From the NCBI RefSeq assembly GCF_963678835.1, contig NZ_OY787469.1, forward strand, positions 1,922,001 to 1,986,000: a stretch of DNA of 64,000 bases, written 5' to 3'. Below, in pieces: positions 24,506-32,976 of this stretch (its first letter is position 1; the number at the start of each line of letters is the position of its first letter). The translations under genes were made by a program, and so were the position numbers. This DNA comes from an uncultured Desulfuromonas sp. Its GTDB lineage: Bacteria > Desulfobacterota > Desulfuromonadia > Desulfuromonadales > Desulfuromonadaceae. The notes beneath the pieces were generated by a model. That model saw only the letters and a list, made by a program, of their open reading frames with translations, had not been told where the DNA came from and searched no databases.

Positions 24506-26015
24506 AACGATAAAAAGATGCGCACATGTTTTCAGGGTGCTTCTGCTGTCCTTTACTTTTGTTGCTCTGGGTGTTGTCGGCTTCTGGATCTTTTCTCCAA
24601 CGCAGGTTGACTCTTTCGGGCGGCGGGTCGTCAAAAAATATGAAAAATACCATCGTGAGAAATTCAACCGATGCGAGAGCCTTCTGGCATTAAACGGTGA
24701 AGCGGCGCTTGGTTGCTTTGAGGAATGCCTAAATGAAGTAAATGAGATTAAAAATGGGGACCGCCTTGCTCCGTGCAAACGTCGAGCGTATGAGCTGATG
24801 GCCGCAGCCCTTGATGAGGCGGGAAACTATTCGGAGGAACTGAGCTGGATTGAAAAATGGATTGCGTTTGATGGTCGAGATGTGAACGCTCTTGTTCGGA
24901 GGGCTCTCGTTAAAAGAAAGATTCCCGGCCTGAAGGAAGAGGGGACGGAAGAGCTGAGAACGCTTTATCAAATGGTCCCCGGGACGAAAGAGGTTTCAAT
25001 AAATTATGCGTGTTCTCTGCTGGAAGAGAAAAAATATTTCGACGCCTTTTACGTTGTGGACGATTTTTTAAACAGGCCGGAAAACTCTGTAGCGGATGGC
25101 TGGCAGATGTTTGTGGATACCGGGAAATCATTCAATGCCGCTCAGTGCTCGAACTTGACGCCGGACGTCCGCCAGGAAGGCAGATTGAATTTTAAATTGA
25201 GGCTTCAACCCGGTGTAACAAAAATCCGGATTGATCCTCCTCCTTACATGATGTTAGAGATTTCTTGCCCTGAACTTGTTTCGGCAGCAGCGTCGGCGCC
25301 GCAACTGGAATTTTTTGACTTGCCGTTGGGTTTTAATCAAGTTGTGCGTTGTGGTGACTTTCTGCAGACTTCCGGTGAAAATGATCCTTATTTTTTCTGG
25401 GCTTTGCCCGAGTCGTCGATTTCCACTCGGGAAGCCATCTGGTCTTTTTCTGTGCGCGTCAAAAAGGTGCTACCTGCGGACATTGACATATTATTCACGC
25501 CATCGGTCTCTGAAACGCTGGAAAACACTCTGTTGAAAAACGGCAAAGCCGAACTCTTGGCCCGATTCAGACAGATGCGCGACAGCAAGGCCGAATTCGC
25601 TCAGGCGCGTGTCGCGGCGTCGATAGCGCAGGGCTATCTTGAGCTGTTTTGGCGCAATGCGCCTGACTCCTTTTCCCAGGCGAGAAAGAAACGCGTTCTC
25701 GTCAGCAAAACACAAGAGACAAATAGTTATGTTTTGGATTATCAGTTTTCGCTCGACACCGCCTTTTCTCAATTGCGGATAGATCTTCCAGACATCCCGA
25801 ATATTTCCTATCGGCTTGATCTTCTTGAAATACAAAATTCAAAGGGGGAAATATTTGCCTTTCCTCTGGAAGCTTTTACCCCTGCGTCTCTGCACAATGT
25901 TAAAAAAGACGGACGGACATTCCGTGTGACCGGTCCTGATCCTTTTTTTTGCTTTGATCCACCGGAAGTAGCCGCGGAGATTACTTCTCTGAAAATTAGG
26001 GGCGTGGGGAAATGA
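24495..26015 (+). CDS. Membrane-anchored TPR-like protein of unknown function
   Basis: 506 residues, not recognised as a named family. One N-terminal membrane segment (about residues 14-33, VLLLSFTFVALGVVGFWIF) predicts a periplasmic protein on an inner-membrane anchor. Residues 45-215 are helical with paired motifs (ALGCFEECLNEVNEI, AYELMAAALDEAGNYSEE, VSINYACSLLEEKKYFDAF) that read as degenerate tetratricopeptide repeats. Residues 215-506 look beta-rich, with two similar segments (RLQPGVTKIRIDPPPYMMLEI and FSQLRIDLPDIPNISYRL) suggesting a duplicated carbohydrate- or protein-binding sandwich. It overlaps the CotH gene by ATGA, so the two are coupled. Base use seems more AT-rich than the rml genes around it. 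Confidence 0.6.
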   Translation: MNYKTIKRCAHVFRVLLLSFTFVALGVVGFWIFSPTQVDSFGRRVVKKYEKYHREKFNRCESLLALNGEAALGCFEECLNEVNEIKNGDRLAPCKRRAYELMAAALDEAGNYSEELSWIEKWIAFDGRDVNALVRRALVKRKIPGLKEEGTEELRTLYQMVPGTKEVSINYACSLLEEKKYFDAFYVVDDFLNRPENSVADGWQMFVDTGKSFNAAQCSNLTPDVRQEGRLNFKLRLQPGVTKIRIDPPPYMMLEISCPELVSAAASAPQLEFFDLPLGFNQVVRCGDFLQTSGENDPYFFWALPESSISTREAIWSFSVRVKKVLPADIDILFTPSVSETLENTLLKNGKAELLARFRQMRDSKAEFAQARVAASIAQGYLELFWRNAPDSFSQARKKRVLVSKTQETNSYVLDYQFSLDTAFSQLRIDLPDIPNISYRLDLLEIQNSKGEIFAFPLEAFTPASLHNVKKDGRTFRVTGPDPFFCFDPPEVAAEITSLKIRGVGK

Positions 26016-28828
26016 AGAACCGGTATTCGTATCTATGGCGCTGGAGCTGGTTGCTGACTCTTCCGGTTGTCTGCCTTTTTATCTACTGGGGCTGGGTTAC
26101 GGCAGAGCGTTTTTACACTTTCGGCGTTCGTTATAACTGCGCGCCTATTCCCTGTGAATTACATGATTCAGGCGTCAAGGAATTCAACGTTTTGTGCAAC
26201 AGAGCAAAATCTGCGGCTTTTGCCTCTTGGCGTAAGCAGATTCGTGAACAGGGGCCGTTGAGGAGCATTAACCTCTTTGTCCCTGAACCCAGTTTGGCTG
26301 AACTTAATTCAAATTTGCCCCACTCCGGTTTTCAATATGTCGAAGGGAGAATTCTGAGCGGGGACAAACTGCGCAAAATGAAACTTAAATATCGAGGTGA
26401 TTTTGTTTACCACTGGGGGGAAAGAAAGAAATCACTGCGGGTGAAAACCAGAAAAAAAACGTTATTTGAAGGGCTTCGCGCATTTAATTTGATCGGAACG
26501 AAGCAGCTTGAAACTCATTTTGCCTGTCGTCTGGCAAAGGAAATGGGATTGATCGCTCCACGCACGGAACTTGTCGAGGTCATCCTGAATGGAAAGTTAC
26601 AAGGTGCATATGTTTATGTGGAGCAGCTCGAAGAACTGACCTTGCGCAGCAACGGATGTATGCCGGGTGATCTATATGCCGGTGAGTTGCTCGCCAAGGA
26701 TGCCTATCGGGGAATACATCCGGATCTGTTTCGCTACCCGTGGCTGTGGGAGAAGGTCGCTGTTAATAACCATTATGACGAGGATTCACGTAAACCATTG
26801 GAAAGACTTTTGGCGTTGGTCAACAGTCCTGACTCTGTGCGTGCGCATCAAGAATTGTCACAATTGCTGGATATTGATGCCTGGGGGAAATTCGTCGCAT
26901 TTGAAACCCTGTGCCAGACCTTTCATTACGATGATGTACATAACTGGCGTCTTTACTACGATCCGATGAAAAGCCGTTTTTATCCGGTAATATGGGATCC
27001 GCTCGGTTGGCTTCCTTGGTGGATGCCTCAAGGAAAAGAGCTTGCGCAGTTGGATATTATACCTTCAAAATTTCATGCGTTTCTGTTCGAAAATGCAGAT
27101 ATCGTCAGAGCACGAGCACGCGCCATTGAGGATTTTTTTGCAAAAGGGCAGGATAAAAATTTTTTACGGGAACTTAAAAAATCCTTGGATGGTTGGAACA
27201 AAGCGATAAAACGGGATCCTTTCCTGATTGAACCCACTGAAACGGTGCTTGTCGCGGCTGATTCTTTTGGAAAATCGATCGGCAAGGTCTTTTCTGATGT
27301 TGAGAAGGGGTATCTAGGTCGTCCCGGAGAGGTGAAATATCAGGTGAAACATGAAGGCGACAACAGCGTTCAGCTGTCGTTGTCCGTGGACGGACGCATG
27401 CCGGTAACCGCATTACGACTGTCGTTTTCTTCACAGATTGATGGCCCGGTTGTGGCTGGATTAAGCTGCAGAATGAATGGTGAAAAGATCGAAGCGGATA
27501 TCTCCGGAGCTGTTTCCCTGCAAGGGGCGAACCTGGAAATAACGAGCAACTTGGTTTCATATCATCAAAAAACAACTCGGGGCGATGGCGTTTTTATTCT
27601 TAAACAAAAACGGCTTGAAGCCGAGCCGGGCCATTATATTTTAACCCTGACCGGGATCGACGATTCGACTCAATTGATTGATTTCTCCTATCGGTGCGGC
27701 AATGGCGACTATCAATCCGCCGAGAAGACGATCCTCACTGAGAAAAATGACAATTTTTTCGATTTTTATAATATCATCACGCCGCAACCACGCATTGCTC
27801 CGGAAATATGGAGCGGTGTTATTGATATCTCCGGGGTTCGGAAGCTAAGCAGGCCTCTGTTGATCAAGCCGGGCGCTGTTGTTCGGTTCAGGCCCGGTGC
27901 GAGCTTAATTCTGCAAAATCGGTTACTGGCAGAGGGGACAGCGCAGAACCCGATTCGATTTGTCGGTGATGGAGGTCCGGAACCTTGGGGGACGGTAACA
28001 TTGTGCGGACAAGGGGCAAATGGTTCGCGCCTTAAATATTGTCAATTCGACGGAGGAAGCGGCCTGAAGGGCGAGCTGTTTGAATACACAGCCATGTTTT
28101 CCATTCATGATGTTGAACATGTTATGGTGGACAGCTGTTCGTTCCGGGACAGCAAGATAACCGACGATATGGTTCATGCCGTTTATTCTGACGTGCATTT
28201 TACTGATTGCGTCTTTGAGCATTCTCTGATGGACGCTCTGGACATTGATATTAGTGACGCGGTTATTGAACACTGCCGTTTTTTCGGAAGCGGCAATGAT
28301 GCCATTGATCTGATGACCACCAAGGCCGTTGTGCTTGATACCTTAATAGAAAACAGCGGCGATAAAGCCGTTTCGGTCGGAGAGGGAGCCAAGCTGGTGG
28401 CTATCAACAACGTTTTTCGCCGAAATCGGATAGCTGTCCAGGCCAAGGACGGCTCGGTGGCGGCACTCTACAATACAGATTTTGCCGGAAATGAGCATAC
28501 ATTAGATGCCTACAAGAAAAACTGGCGTTACAACGACGGCGGTGATATTTACGTCTACAAGTCTTATTTCGCGGAAAATCTCAAGATGATAACGGCTGAC
28601 AAAAAATCGCGAATTCGGGTGTTCGATAGTTACATGGATCGTGTTGTCGCGACGGACCATCAGGTGAAAATAGACCGTACTGTTGACCAGAGCCATCCTC
28701 GCCAGGCACGGATCGCACAGCTTCAGAGACATAAAAAAGAAGAGAAAACTATGTCGGGAATTGATTCTGCATATTTGACCCGCATTCATTGCGGGCAAAG
28801 GGGGGCCACGAATCTTGTTTTCCCCTAA
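26012..28828 (+). CDS. CotH-kinase family protein with C-terminal parallel beta-helix
   Basis: 938 residues. A membrane anchor (about residues 8-27) is followed by a CotH domain (about 90-410): MKLKYRGDFVYHWGERKKSL (the R-x-R-G...K-K-S-x-R-x-K ATP block), AYVYVEQLEELTLRSNG, FHYDDVHNWRLYYDP (about 304-318) and FYPVIWDPLGW (about 324-334), holding the two metal/catalytic acidic residues known from spore-coat CotH. After a beta-rich linker, residues about 600-880 form a right-handed beta-helix: repeated V-x-x-C-x-F and N-x-I-R blocks as in pectate-lyase/periplasmic copper-binding folds (CQFDGGSG, CSFRDSKI, CVFEHSLMDALDI, CRFFGSGNDAIDL). Likely a secreted or periplasmic protein kinase; the target is unknown. 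Confidence 0.85.
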   Translation: MKNRYSYLWRWSWLLTLPVVCLFIYWGWVTAERFYTFGVRYNCAPIPCELHDSGVKEFNVLCNRAKSAAFASWRKQIREQGPLRSINLFVPEPSLAELNSNLPHSGFQYVEGRILSGDKLRKMKLKYRGDFVYHWGERKKSLRVKTRKKTLFEGLRAFNLIGTKQLETHFACRLAKEMGLIAPRTELVEVILNGKLQGAYVYVEQLEELTLRSNGCMPGDLYAGELLAKDAYRGIHPDLFRYPWLWEKVAVNNHYDEDSRKPLERLLALVNSPDSVRAHQELSQLLDIDAWGKFVAFETLCQTFHYDDVHNWRLYYDPMKSRFYPVIWDPLGWLPWWMPQGKELAQLDIIPSKFHAFLFENADIVRARARAIEDFFAKGQDKNFLRELKKSLDGWNKAIKRDPFLIEPTETVLVAADSFGKSIGKVFSDVEKGYLGRPGEVKYQVKHEGDNSVQLSLSVDGRMPVTALRLSFSSQIDGPVVAGLSCRMNGEKIEADISGAVSLQGANLEITSNLVSYHQKTTRGDGVFILKQKRLEAEPGHYILTLTGIDDSTQLIDFSYRCGNGDYQSAEKTILTEKNDNFFDFYNIITPQPRIAPEIWSGVIDISGVRKLSRPLLIKPGAVVRFRPGASLILQNRLLAEGTAQNPIRFVGDGGPEPWGTVTLCGQGANGSRLKYCQFDGGSGLKGELFEYTAMFSIHDVEHVMVDSCSFRDSKITDDMVHAVYSDVHFTDCVFEHSLMDALDIDISDAVIEHCRFFGSGNDAIDLMTTKAVVLDTLIENSGDKAVSVGEGAKLVAINNVFRRNRIAVQAKDGSVAALYNTDFAGNEHTLDAYKKNWRYNDGGDIYVYKSYFAENLKMITADKKSRIRVFDSYMDRVVATDHQVKIDRTVDQSHPRQARIAQLQRHKKEEKTMSGIDSAYLTRIHCGQRGATNLVFP

Positions 28829-29561
28829 ACTGCATTTCGCACGTTTTGAATTTAAATATGTGCTTTCCGCAACTTTGCGCCAGGAGCTGGAAAACGAGCT
28901 GGTTTATTTCCTGGAATTTGATCCTTATGTTAAGTCCAGAAAGGATCATCAGTATTTTGTCCGCAGTCTCTATTTTGATGATCCACACTATTCAAGTTTT
29001 TTTGACAAAGTGAACGGACTTCACACACGCTCAAAATTCAGAGTGCGTACCTATACGGATGACCCTTTAGATGGTACTCCGCAGTTTTTGGAGATCAAGG
29101 GGCGCTATAACAATCTAGTGTTAAAGCATCGGACTCCTCTAGATGCTCAAAAAAGGATCTCTTTTGAGCACGGGGATCACTTGACAACGCGTGTTCTTGC
29201 CGGTTGTGGTGGGAGCGATATCGGTCGAAAACTGGAATATGAATATTTTCGTAAGCAGTTGCGTCCCGTGGCTTTGGTCGATTATGTCCGACGTCCCTAT
29301 GTCAGTCGATTTGACCCGGAATTTCGTCTGACGTTTGACAGCGATTTGCGCGGCACGAAAATTCGCTCTTTGTTTTCCGCTGCCGCTACGACTCAACCTC
29401 GCGGGCTGCTTCCTGGCTATACCGTCATGGAAGTTAAGTTTCGTCGCCATATCCCTTCGTGGTTTCACCGACTTATTCAGGCGTATGAGTTGCGGCGGGT
29501 TTCCGTTTCGAAAATTTGTTATGCCATGGAAGCCCTTGGAATCGCCAATGATCCAAGTTAG
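28815..29561 (+). CDS. VTC-domain (polyphosphate polymerase-like) protein
   Basis: 248 residues from TTG 28815, nine bases behind AAAGGGGGG and overlapping the CotH stop. The VTC tunnel-fold pattern is clear: RFEFKYVLS, RSLYFDDP, SKFRVRTY (R-x-R), FLEIKGR, VLKHRTPL, VRRPYVSRFDP and VMEVKFRRHIP, giving the basic residues and paired E-x-K acids that hold nucleotide and polyphosphate in yeast Vtc4. There are no membrane segments, so it is cytoplasmic. Bacterial homologues beside CotH and DUF4956 genes are annotated as polyphosphate polymerase domain proteins, but their real substrate is not established. Confidence 0.9.
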   Translation: MFSPKLHFARFEFKYVLSATLRQELENELVYFLEFDPYVKSRKDHQYFVRSLYFDDPHYSSFFDKVNGLHTRSKFRVRTYTDDPLDGTPQFLEIKGRYNNLVLKHRTPLDAQKRISFEHGDHLTTRVLAGCGGSDIGRKLEYEYFRKQLRPVALVDYVRRPYVSRFDPEFRLTFDSDLRGTKIRSLFSAAATTQPRGLLPGYTVMEVKFRRHIPSWFHRLIQAYELRRVSVSKICYAMEALGIANDPS

Positions 29562-29648
29562 ATCTGAGACGGAGCATGTTTTAGGGGCGCAGAGGCTGGC
29601 AGAATTAAATGGCATTTTACTGAAATGAAATAAATAAGGGGAACTAGC

Positions 29649-30332
29649 ATGGAAGAACAATTGATGAATGTTGTCGGCAGCATGTTGACCTATTCCTACC
29701 AAGAGGTGTTGATCAACATTGTCCTGGCAGCTGTGCTCGGTTTTGTATTGGCCGTGGTGTACCGTTATACCCATAAAGGCTTGTCCTATTCTCAGTCGTT
29801 TACCCAGACAATTTTATTGGTCGCCATCATTGTTGCCATCGTTATGATGGTCATTGGCTCAAGTCTGGCTAAAGCCTTCGCGCTGGTAGGAGCCCTGTCT
29901 ATTATTCGTTTTCGCACCGTGGTCAAGGATACACGCGACATCGCTTTTGTGTTTTTGTCTCTTGCTGTCGGCATGGCAGCGGGAACGTCCAACTATTTTC
30001 TTGCTCTGGTCAGTGCGGGCTTTGTTTCAGTGCTGGCATTGCTGACGTATAAATTTAATTTCGGTGCATTGTACAAGAGTGAATTTATTCTTCGTTTCAC
30101 TTTTGATCAGAACTATGACAGCGCGGTGTACCTTGAGATTATTCAAAAGCACGGCAAGCGTTCCAGCCTGTTGCATATCGAACCTTCCGGAGACCGGCGG
30201 ACGTTGCGTTTGACCTACGATATTTCCTTGAAAGAAGATACGACAGCTGAAAAAATGACCAGGGAAATGGGCAATGTTGAAGGCGCATCCGATGTTGTTT
30301 TGATCGCAGCGAAAAGCGATATTGATTATTAG
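29649..30332 (+). CDS. DUF4956 integral membrane protein
   Basis: 227 residues with four membrane segments in the first 140 (starting near 20, 50, 85 and 115) and a cytoplasmic ferredoxin-like tail (about 145-227). The conserved block GSSLAKAFALVGALSIIRF with TVVKDTRDIAFVFLSLAVGM is the DUF4956 hallmark. Ribosome site AAGGGGA lies nine bases before ATG. Proteins of this family co-occur with VTC and CotH genes; a channel or membrane partner for the VTC enzyme is an inference. Last gene of the module; a hairpin follows its stop. Confidence 0.9.
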   Translation: MEEQLMNVVGSMLTYSYQEVLINIVLAAVLGFVLAVVYRYTHKGLSYSQSFTQTILLVAIIVAIVMMVIGSSLAKAFALVGALSIIRFRTVVKDTRDIAFVFLSLAVGMAAGTSNYFLALVSAGFVSVLALLTYKFNFGALYKSEFILRFTFDQNYDSAVYLEIIQKHGKRSSLLHIEPSGDRRTLRLTYDISLKEDTTAEKMTREMGNVEGASDVVLIAAKSDIDY

Positions 30333-30340
30333 CACGAAAC

Positions 30341-30359
30341 CTCCCGTCTTTGCCGGGAG
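30341..30359 (+). terminator. Hairpin after the DUF4956 gene
   Basis: CTCCCG (30341-30346), seven-base loop, CGGGAG (30354-30359), starting eight bases after the stop. No T run follows, so it may be a processing or stability hairpin at the end of the module. The remaining gap to rmlA (about 230 bases) contains no gene I can support. Confidence 0.4.
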
Positions 30360-30588
30360 CCCGACACATCGGCAGGCTTCGAATACCGTAGAAGACGCGA
30401 GACAATTGGTCTCGAATCGCGAGTGACCGTTCGCGTGTCCTTTCACACAAGGTGACGGCGAATGAAATATGCCGAGACGCTGTGTTTTGACCGCCTGGGG
30501 TGAGTCGTTTTGTAGAGAGGGTTCGCCGCAGATGGTGTATCCTCCTGGACGAAAACAAACATGTAAGTTGTACTGACGAGGAATTAAT

Positions 30589-31464
30589 ATGTCTGGAATC
30601 AAAAAAGGGATTGTGCTCGCCGGTGGGGCGGGAACACGCCTTTACCCGTTGACGCTGGTTGCCAGTAAACAGCTTCAATCTGTTTATGATAAGCCGATGA
30701 TCTATTATCCTCTGTCGACGTTAATGCGTGCCGGAGTTCAGGATATTCTGATCATTTCAACGCCGCAGGATACGCCGCGCTTTAAAGATCTTCTTGGCGA
30801 TGGCTCCCGCTTTGGGGTGCGGCTCCAATATGCCGTTCAGGAGGAACCGAAAGGTATCGCACAGGCGTTCCTGGTCGGTGAAACATTCATTGCCAATGAC
30901 CCCGTCTGTCTGATCCTTGGTGATAATATCTTCTATGGCAAAATGGACCTGACGCGAATTTTTGCCTCTTTCGACAGCGGTGCCACGGTTTTCGGCTATC
31001 CGGTTAAAGATCCTGAACGTTATGGTGTGGTTGAATTTGACGCGCAAGGAAAGGCGATCGGTATTGAAGAAAAGCCTTCCAATCCCAAATCCCACTATGC
31101 CGTGCCCGGCCTTTACCTTTACGATGGCAAGGTTGCCGATGTGACGAAACAGTTACAACCTTCTGAGCGCGGTGAACTGGAGATTACCGATGTCAACATG
31201 GCCTATCTCCACGAAGGCGAATTGCATGTTGAGCGGCTTGAACGGGGGATTGCCTGGCTCGATACCGGTACCCATATGAGCTTGCTCGAAGCCAGCCATT
31301 TCATCGGTACCCTTGAAGCACGTCAGGGGCTCAAGATCGGCTGTCTGGAAGAAGTTGCCTTGCGCAAAGGCTATATTGATTCGCAACAGATGAAACAGGT
31401 CATCAAACAAACCCCGAAGTCAAGCTATCGAGACTACCTCGAACGGGTTCTGGCGGAAACATAA
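30589..31464 (+). CDS. rmlA: Glucose-1-phosphate thymidylyltransferase
   Basis: 291 residues behind [23 protein letters not shown] is the nucleotide-binding signature; [33 protein letters not shown] (metal Asp), [18 protein letters not shown], and [19 protein letters not shown] are standard RmlA blocks. It catalyses the first step, dTTP plus glucose 1-phosphate to dTDP-glucose. It stands about 6.4 kb downstream of its partners rmlB and rmlD, separated by the CotH module, while a broken copy of its 5' end sits directly behind rmlD. Confidence 0.95.
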   Translation: MSGIKKGIVLAGGAGTRLYPLTLVASKQLQSVYDKPMIYYPLSTLMRAGVQDILIISTPQDTPRFKDLLGDGSRFGVRLQYAVQEEPKGIAQAFLVGETFIANDPVCLILGDNIFYGKMDLTRIFASFDSGATVFGYPVKDPERYGVVEFDAQGKAIGIEEKPSNPKSHYAVPGLYLYDGKVADVTKQLQPSERGELEITDVNMAYLHEGELHVERLERGIAWLDTGTHMSLLEASHFIGTLEARQGLKIGCLEEVALRKGYIDSQQMKQVIKQTPKSSYRDYLERVLAET

Positions 31465-31468
31465 CCGG

Positions 31469-31560
31469 CTGTTGAAAACCCGTCTGAGGCGCCAGCCGCT
31501 GGGTGACGATGATATCAAGAACAGTTTTTCCGGTTTTTTCTTTTGTGACCAAGGCGAAGC
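31469..31560. repeat. Dispersed intergenic repeat, partial copy
   Basis: CTGTTGAAAA, CTGAGG, ATCAAG, a GGTTT/TTTTGT stretch and AAGGCGAA follow in the same order as at 39836-39930. It lies between rmlA and rmlC and corresponds to the left half of the longer copy before gspE. Confidence 0.45.
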
Positions 31561-31605
31561 TCCTCTTTGCGTCTTGTGAGCATTCCGATACAAGGAGAAC
31601 GCCAC

Positions 31606-32157
31606 ATGCAGGTGATCAAAACAGCCATTCCCGAGCTGTTGATTTTCGAACCCCAGGTTTTTGGCGATGAGCGCGGCTTTTTTATGGAAAGCTTCAATCA
31701 GCGTCATTTTGATGAAGCGGTAGGACAGCCGGTCACGTTTGTCCAGGATAATCATTCCCGGTCCACTAAGGGGGTGCTGCGCGGTCTTCATTATCAATTG
31801 TCGCTGGCAGCTCAAGGTAAGCTGGTGCGCTGTGTTGTTGGAGAAGTGTATGACGTTGCCGTTGATTTGCGTACGTCGTCGGCAACGTTCGGCCAATGGG
31901 TCGGCGTCCATCTTTCTGCGGACAACAAACGCCAGCTCTGGGTTCCCGAAGGATTCGCCCATGGTTTTCTGGTGCTCAGTGATGTCGCTGAATTTCTTTA
32001 CAAAACGACAGCTTACTATGCTCCCGAATGCGAACGCGCTATTCACTGGAATGATCCACAACTCGCCATTATCTGGCCGCAGGATATCCGTCCTCAGCTT
32101 TCCGCCAAGGATGAACAGGCGGGTTCTTTTGCTGACGCCGATTATTTCAGCTGTTAA
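31606..32157 (+). CDS. rmlC: dTDP-4-dehydrorhamnose 3,5-epimerase
   Basis: 183 residues from ATG 31606, behind AAGGAG (31592-31597). Cupin fold with QVFGDERGFFMESFN, QDNHSRSTKGVLRGLHYQ (catalytic His), RCVVGEVYDVAVDLR (His replaced by the usual Asp pair), VPEGFAHGFLVLSD, EFLYKTTAYYAPE and IHWNDPQLAIIWP, all standard RmlC blocks. It epimerises C3 and C5 of the 4-keto sugar. Length is normal, and the ABC transporter gene follows after twelve bases. Confidence 0.95.
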   Translation: MQVIKTAIPELLIFEPQVFGDERGFFMESFNQRHFDEAVGQPVTFVQDNHSRSTKGVLRGLHYQLSLAAQGKLVRCVVGEVYDVAVDLRTSSATFGQWVGVHLSADNKRQLWVPEGFAHGFLVLSDVAEFLYKTTAYYAPECERAIHWNDPQLAIIWPQDIRPQLSAKDEQAGSFADADYFSC

Positions 32158-32169
32158 GAAAATGAATGC

Positions 32170-32976
32170 ATGATGTGGAAGGCCTTTGTTCTTTTTGTTG
32201 TTTCGCTGTACCGCAGTCGTGGACTGATCGTTCAGCTCACGGCTCGTGACTTTAAAACCCGCTATCTCGGGTCGTATCTTGGGCTGCTGTGGGCTTTTGT
32301 TCAGCCAGTTGTAACGATTGCGATCTTCTGGTTTGTTTTCGAAGTGGGATTCAAATCGGCTCCCGTTGGAGACTTTCCCTTCATTTTGTGGTTGATTTGC
32401 GGCATGATCCCCTGGTTCTTCTTTGCCGACACCTTGTCCATGGCGAGTAATTCCATCGTTGAAAACAGCCACTTGGTCAAAAAAGTGGTCTTTCGTGTCA
32501 GCATGTTGCCTTTGATCAAGTTACTCAGTGCGTTGCTGATCCATGTTTTCTTTGTTGCCATGATTTTTGCTTTTTTCAGCGCGTATGGTTATGCCCCGAC
32601 ATGGTGTTCGCTGCAGGTGTTTTACTATAGCGTCTGTCTGTGTGTCCTGTTGGTCGGCCTGTCGTGGCTGTCCGCTGCGCTGATGGTTTTTTTGAAAGAT
32701 CTCGGACAGATGATTGCCATCGGCCTGCAGTTTGGTTTCTGGCTGACACCGATTTTCTGGTCTCTGGAGATGATTCCGGAGGGGTATCGCTTTTATCTGA
32801 AGCTCAATCCGTTTTTTTATATTGTCCAAGGCTATCGGGACAGTTTTATTCACCATGTCTGGTTTTGGCAACACCCTGTTTATACGGTCTATTACTGGGC
32901 GGTCACGCTGGTTGTGTTTGTGTCCGGGGCGCTGGTTTTCACCCGGCTTCGTCCCCATTTTGCGGATGTTTTGTAG
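32170..32976 (+). CDS. wzm: O-polysaccharide ABC transporter permease (Wzm)
   Basis: 268 residues, six membrane segments, ABC-2 type. FKTRYLGSYLGLLWAFVQP near residue 30 is the family signature; GMIPWFFFADTLSMASNSIV and VSMLPLIKLLSALLIH follow. Near the C-terminus it has LNPFFYIVQGYRDSFI. It forms the channel that moves lipid-linked O-polysaccharide across the inner membrane. The wzt gene starts at the next base after its stop, so both are certainly one operon with rmlC upstream. Confidence 0.9.
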   Translation: MMWKAFVLFVVSLYRSRGLIVQLTARDFKTRYLGSYLGLLWAFVQPVVTIAIFWFVFEVGFKSAPVGDFPFILWLICGMIPWFFFADTLSMASNSIVENSHLVKKVVFRVSMLPLIKLLSALLIHVFFVAMIFAFFSAYGYAPTWCSLQVFYYSVCLCVLLVGLSWLSAALMVFLKDLGQMIAIGLQFGFWLTPIFWSLEMIPEGYRFYLKLNPFFYIVQGYRDSFIHHVWFWQHPVYTVYYWAVTLVVFVSGALVFTRLRPHFADVL

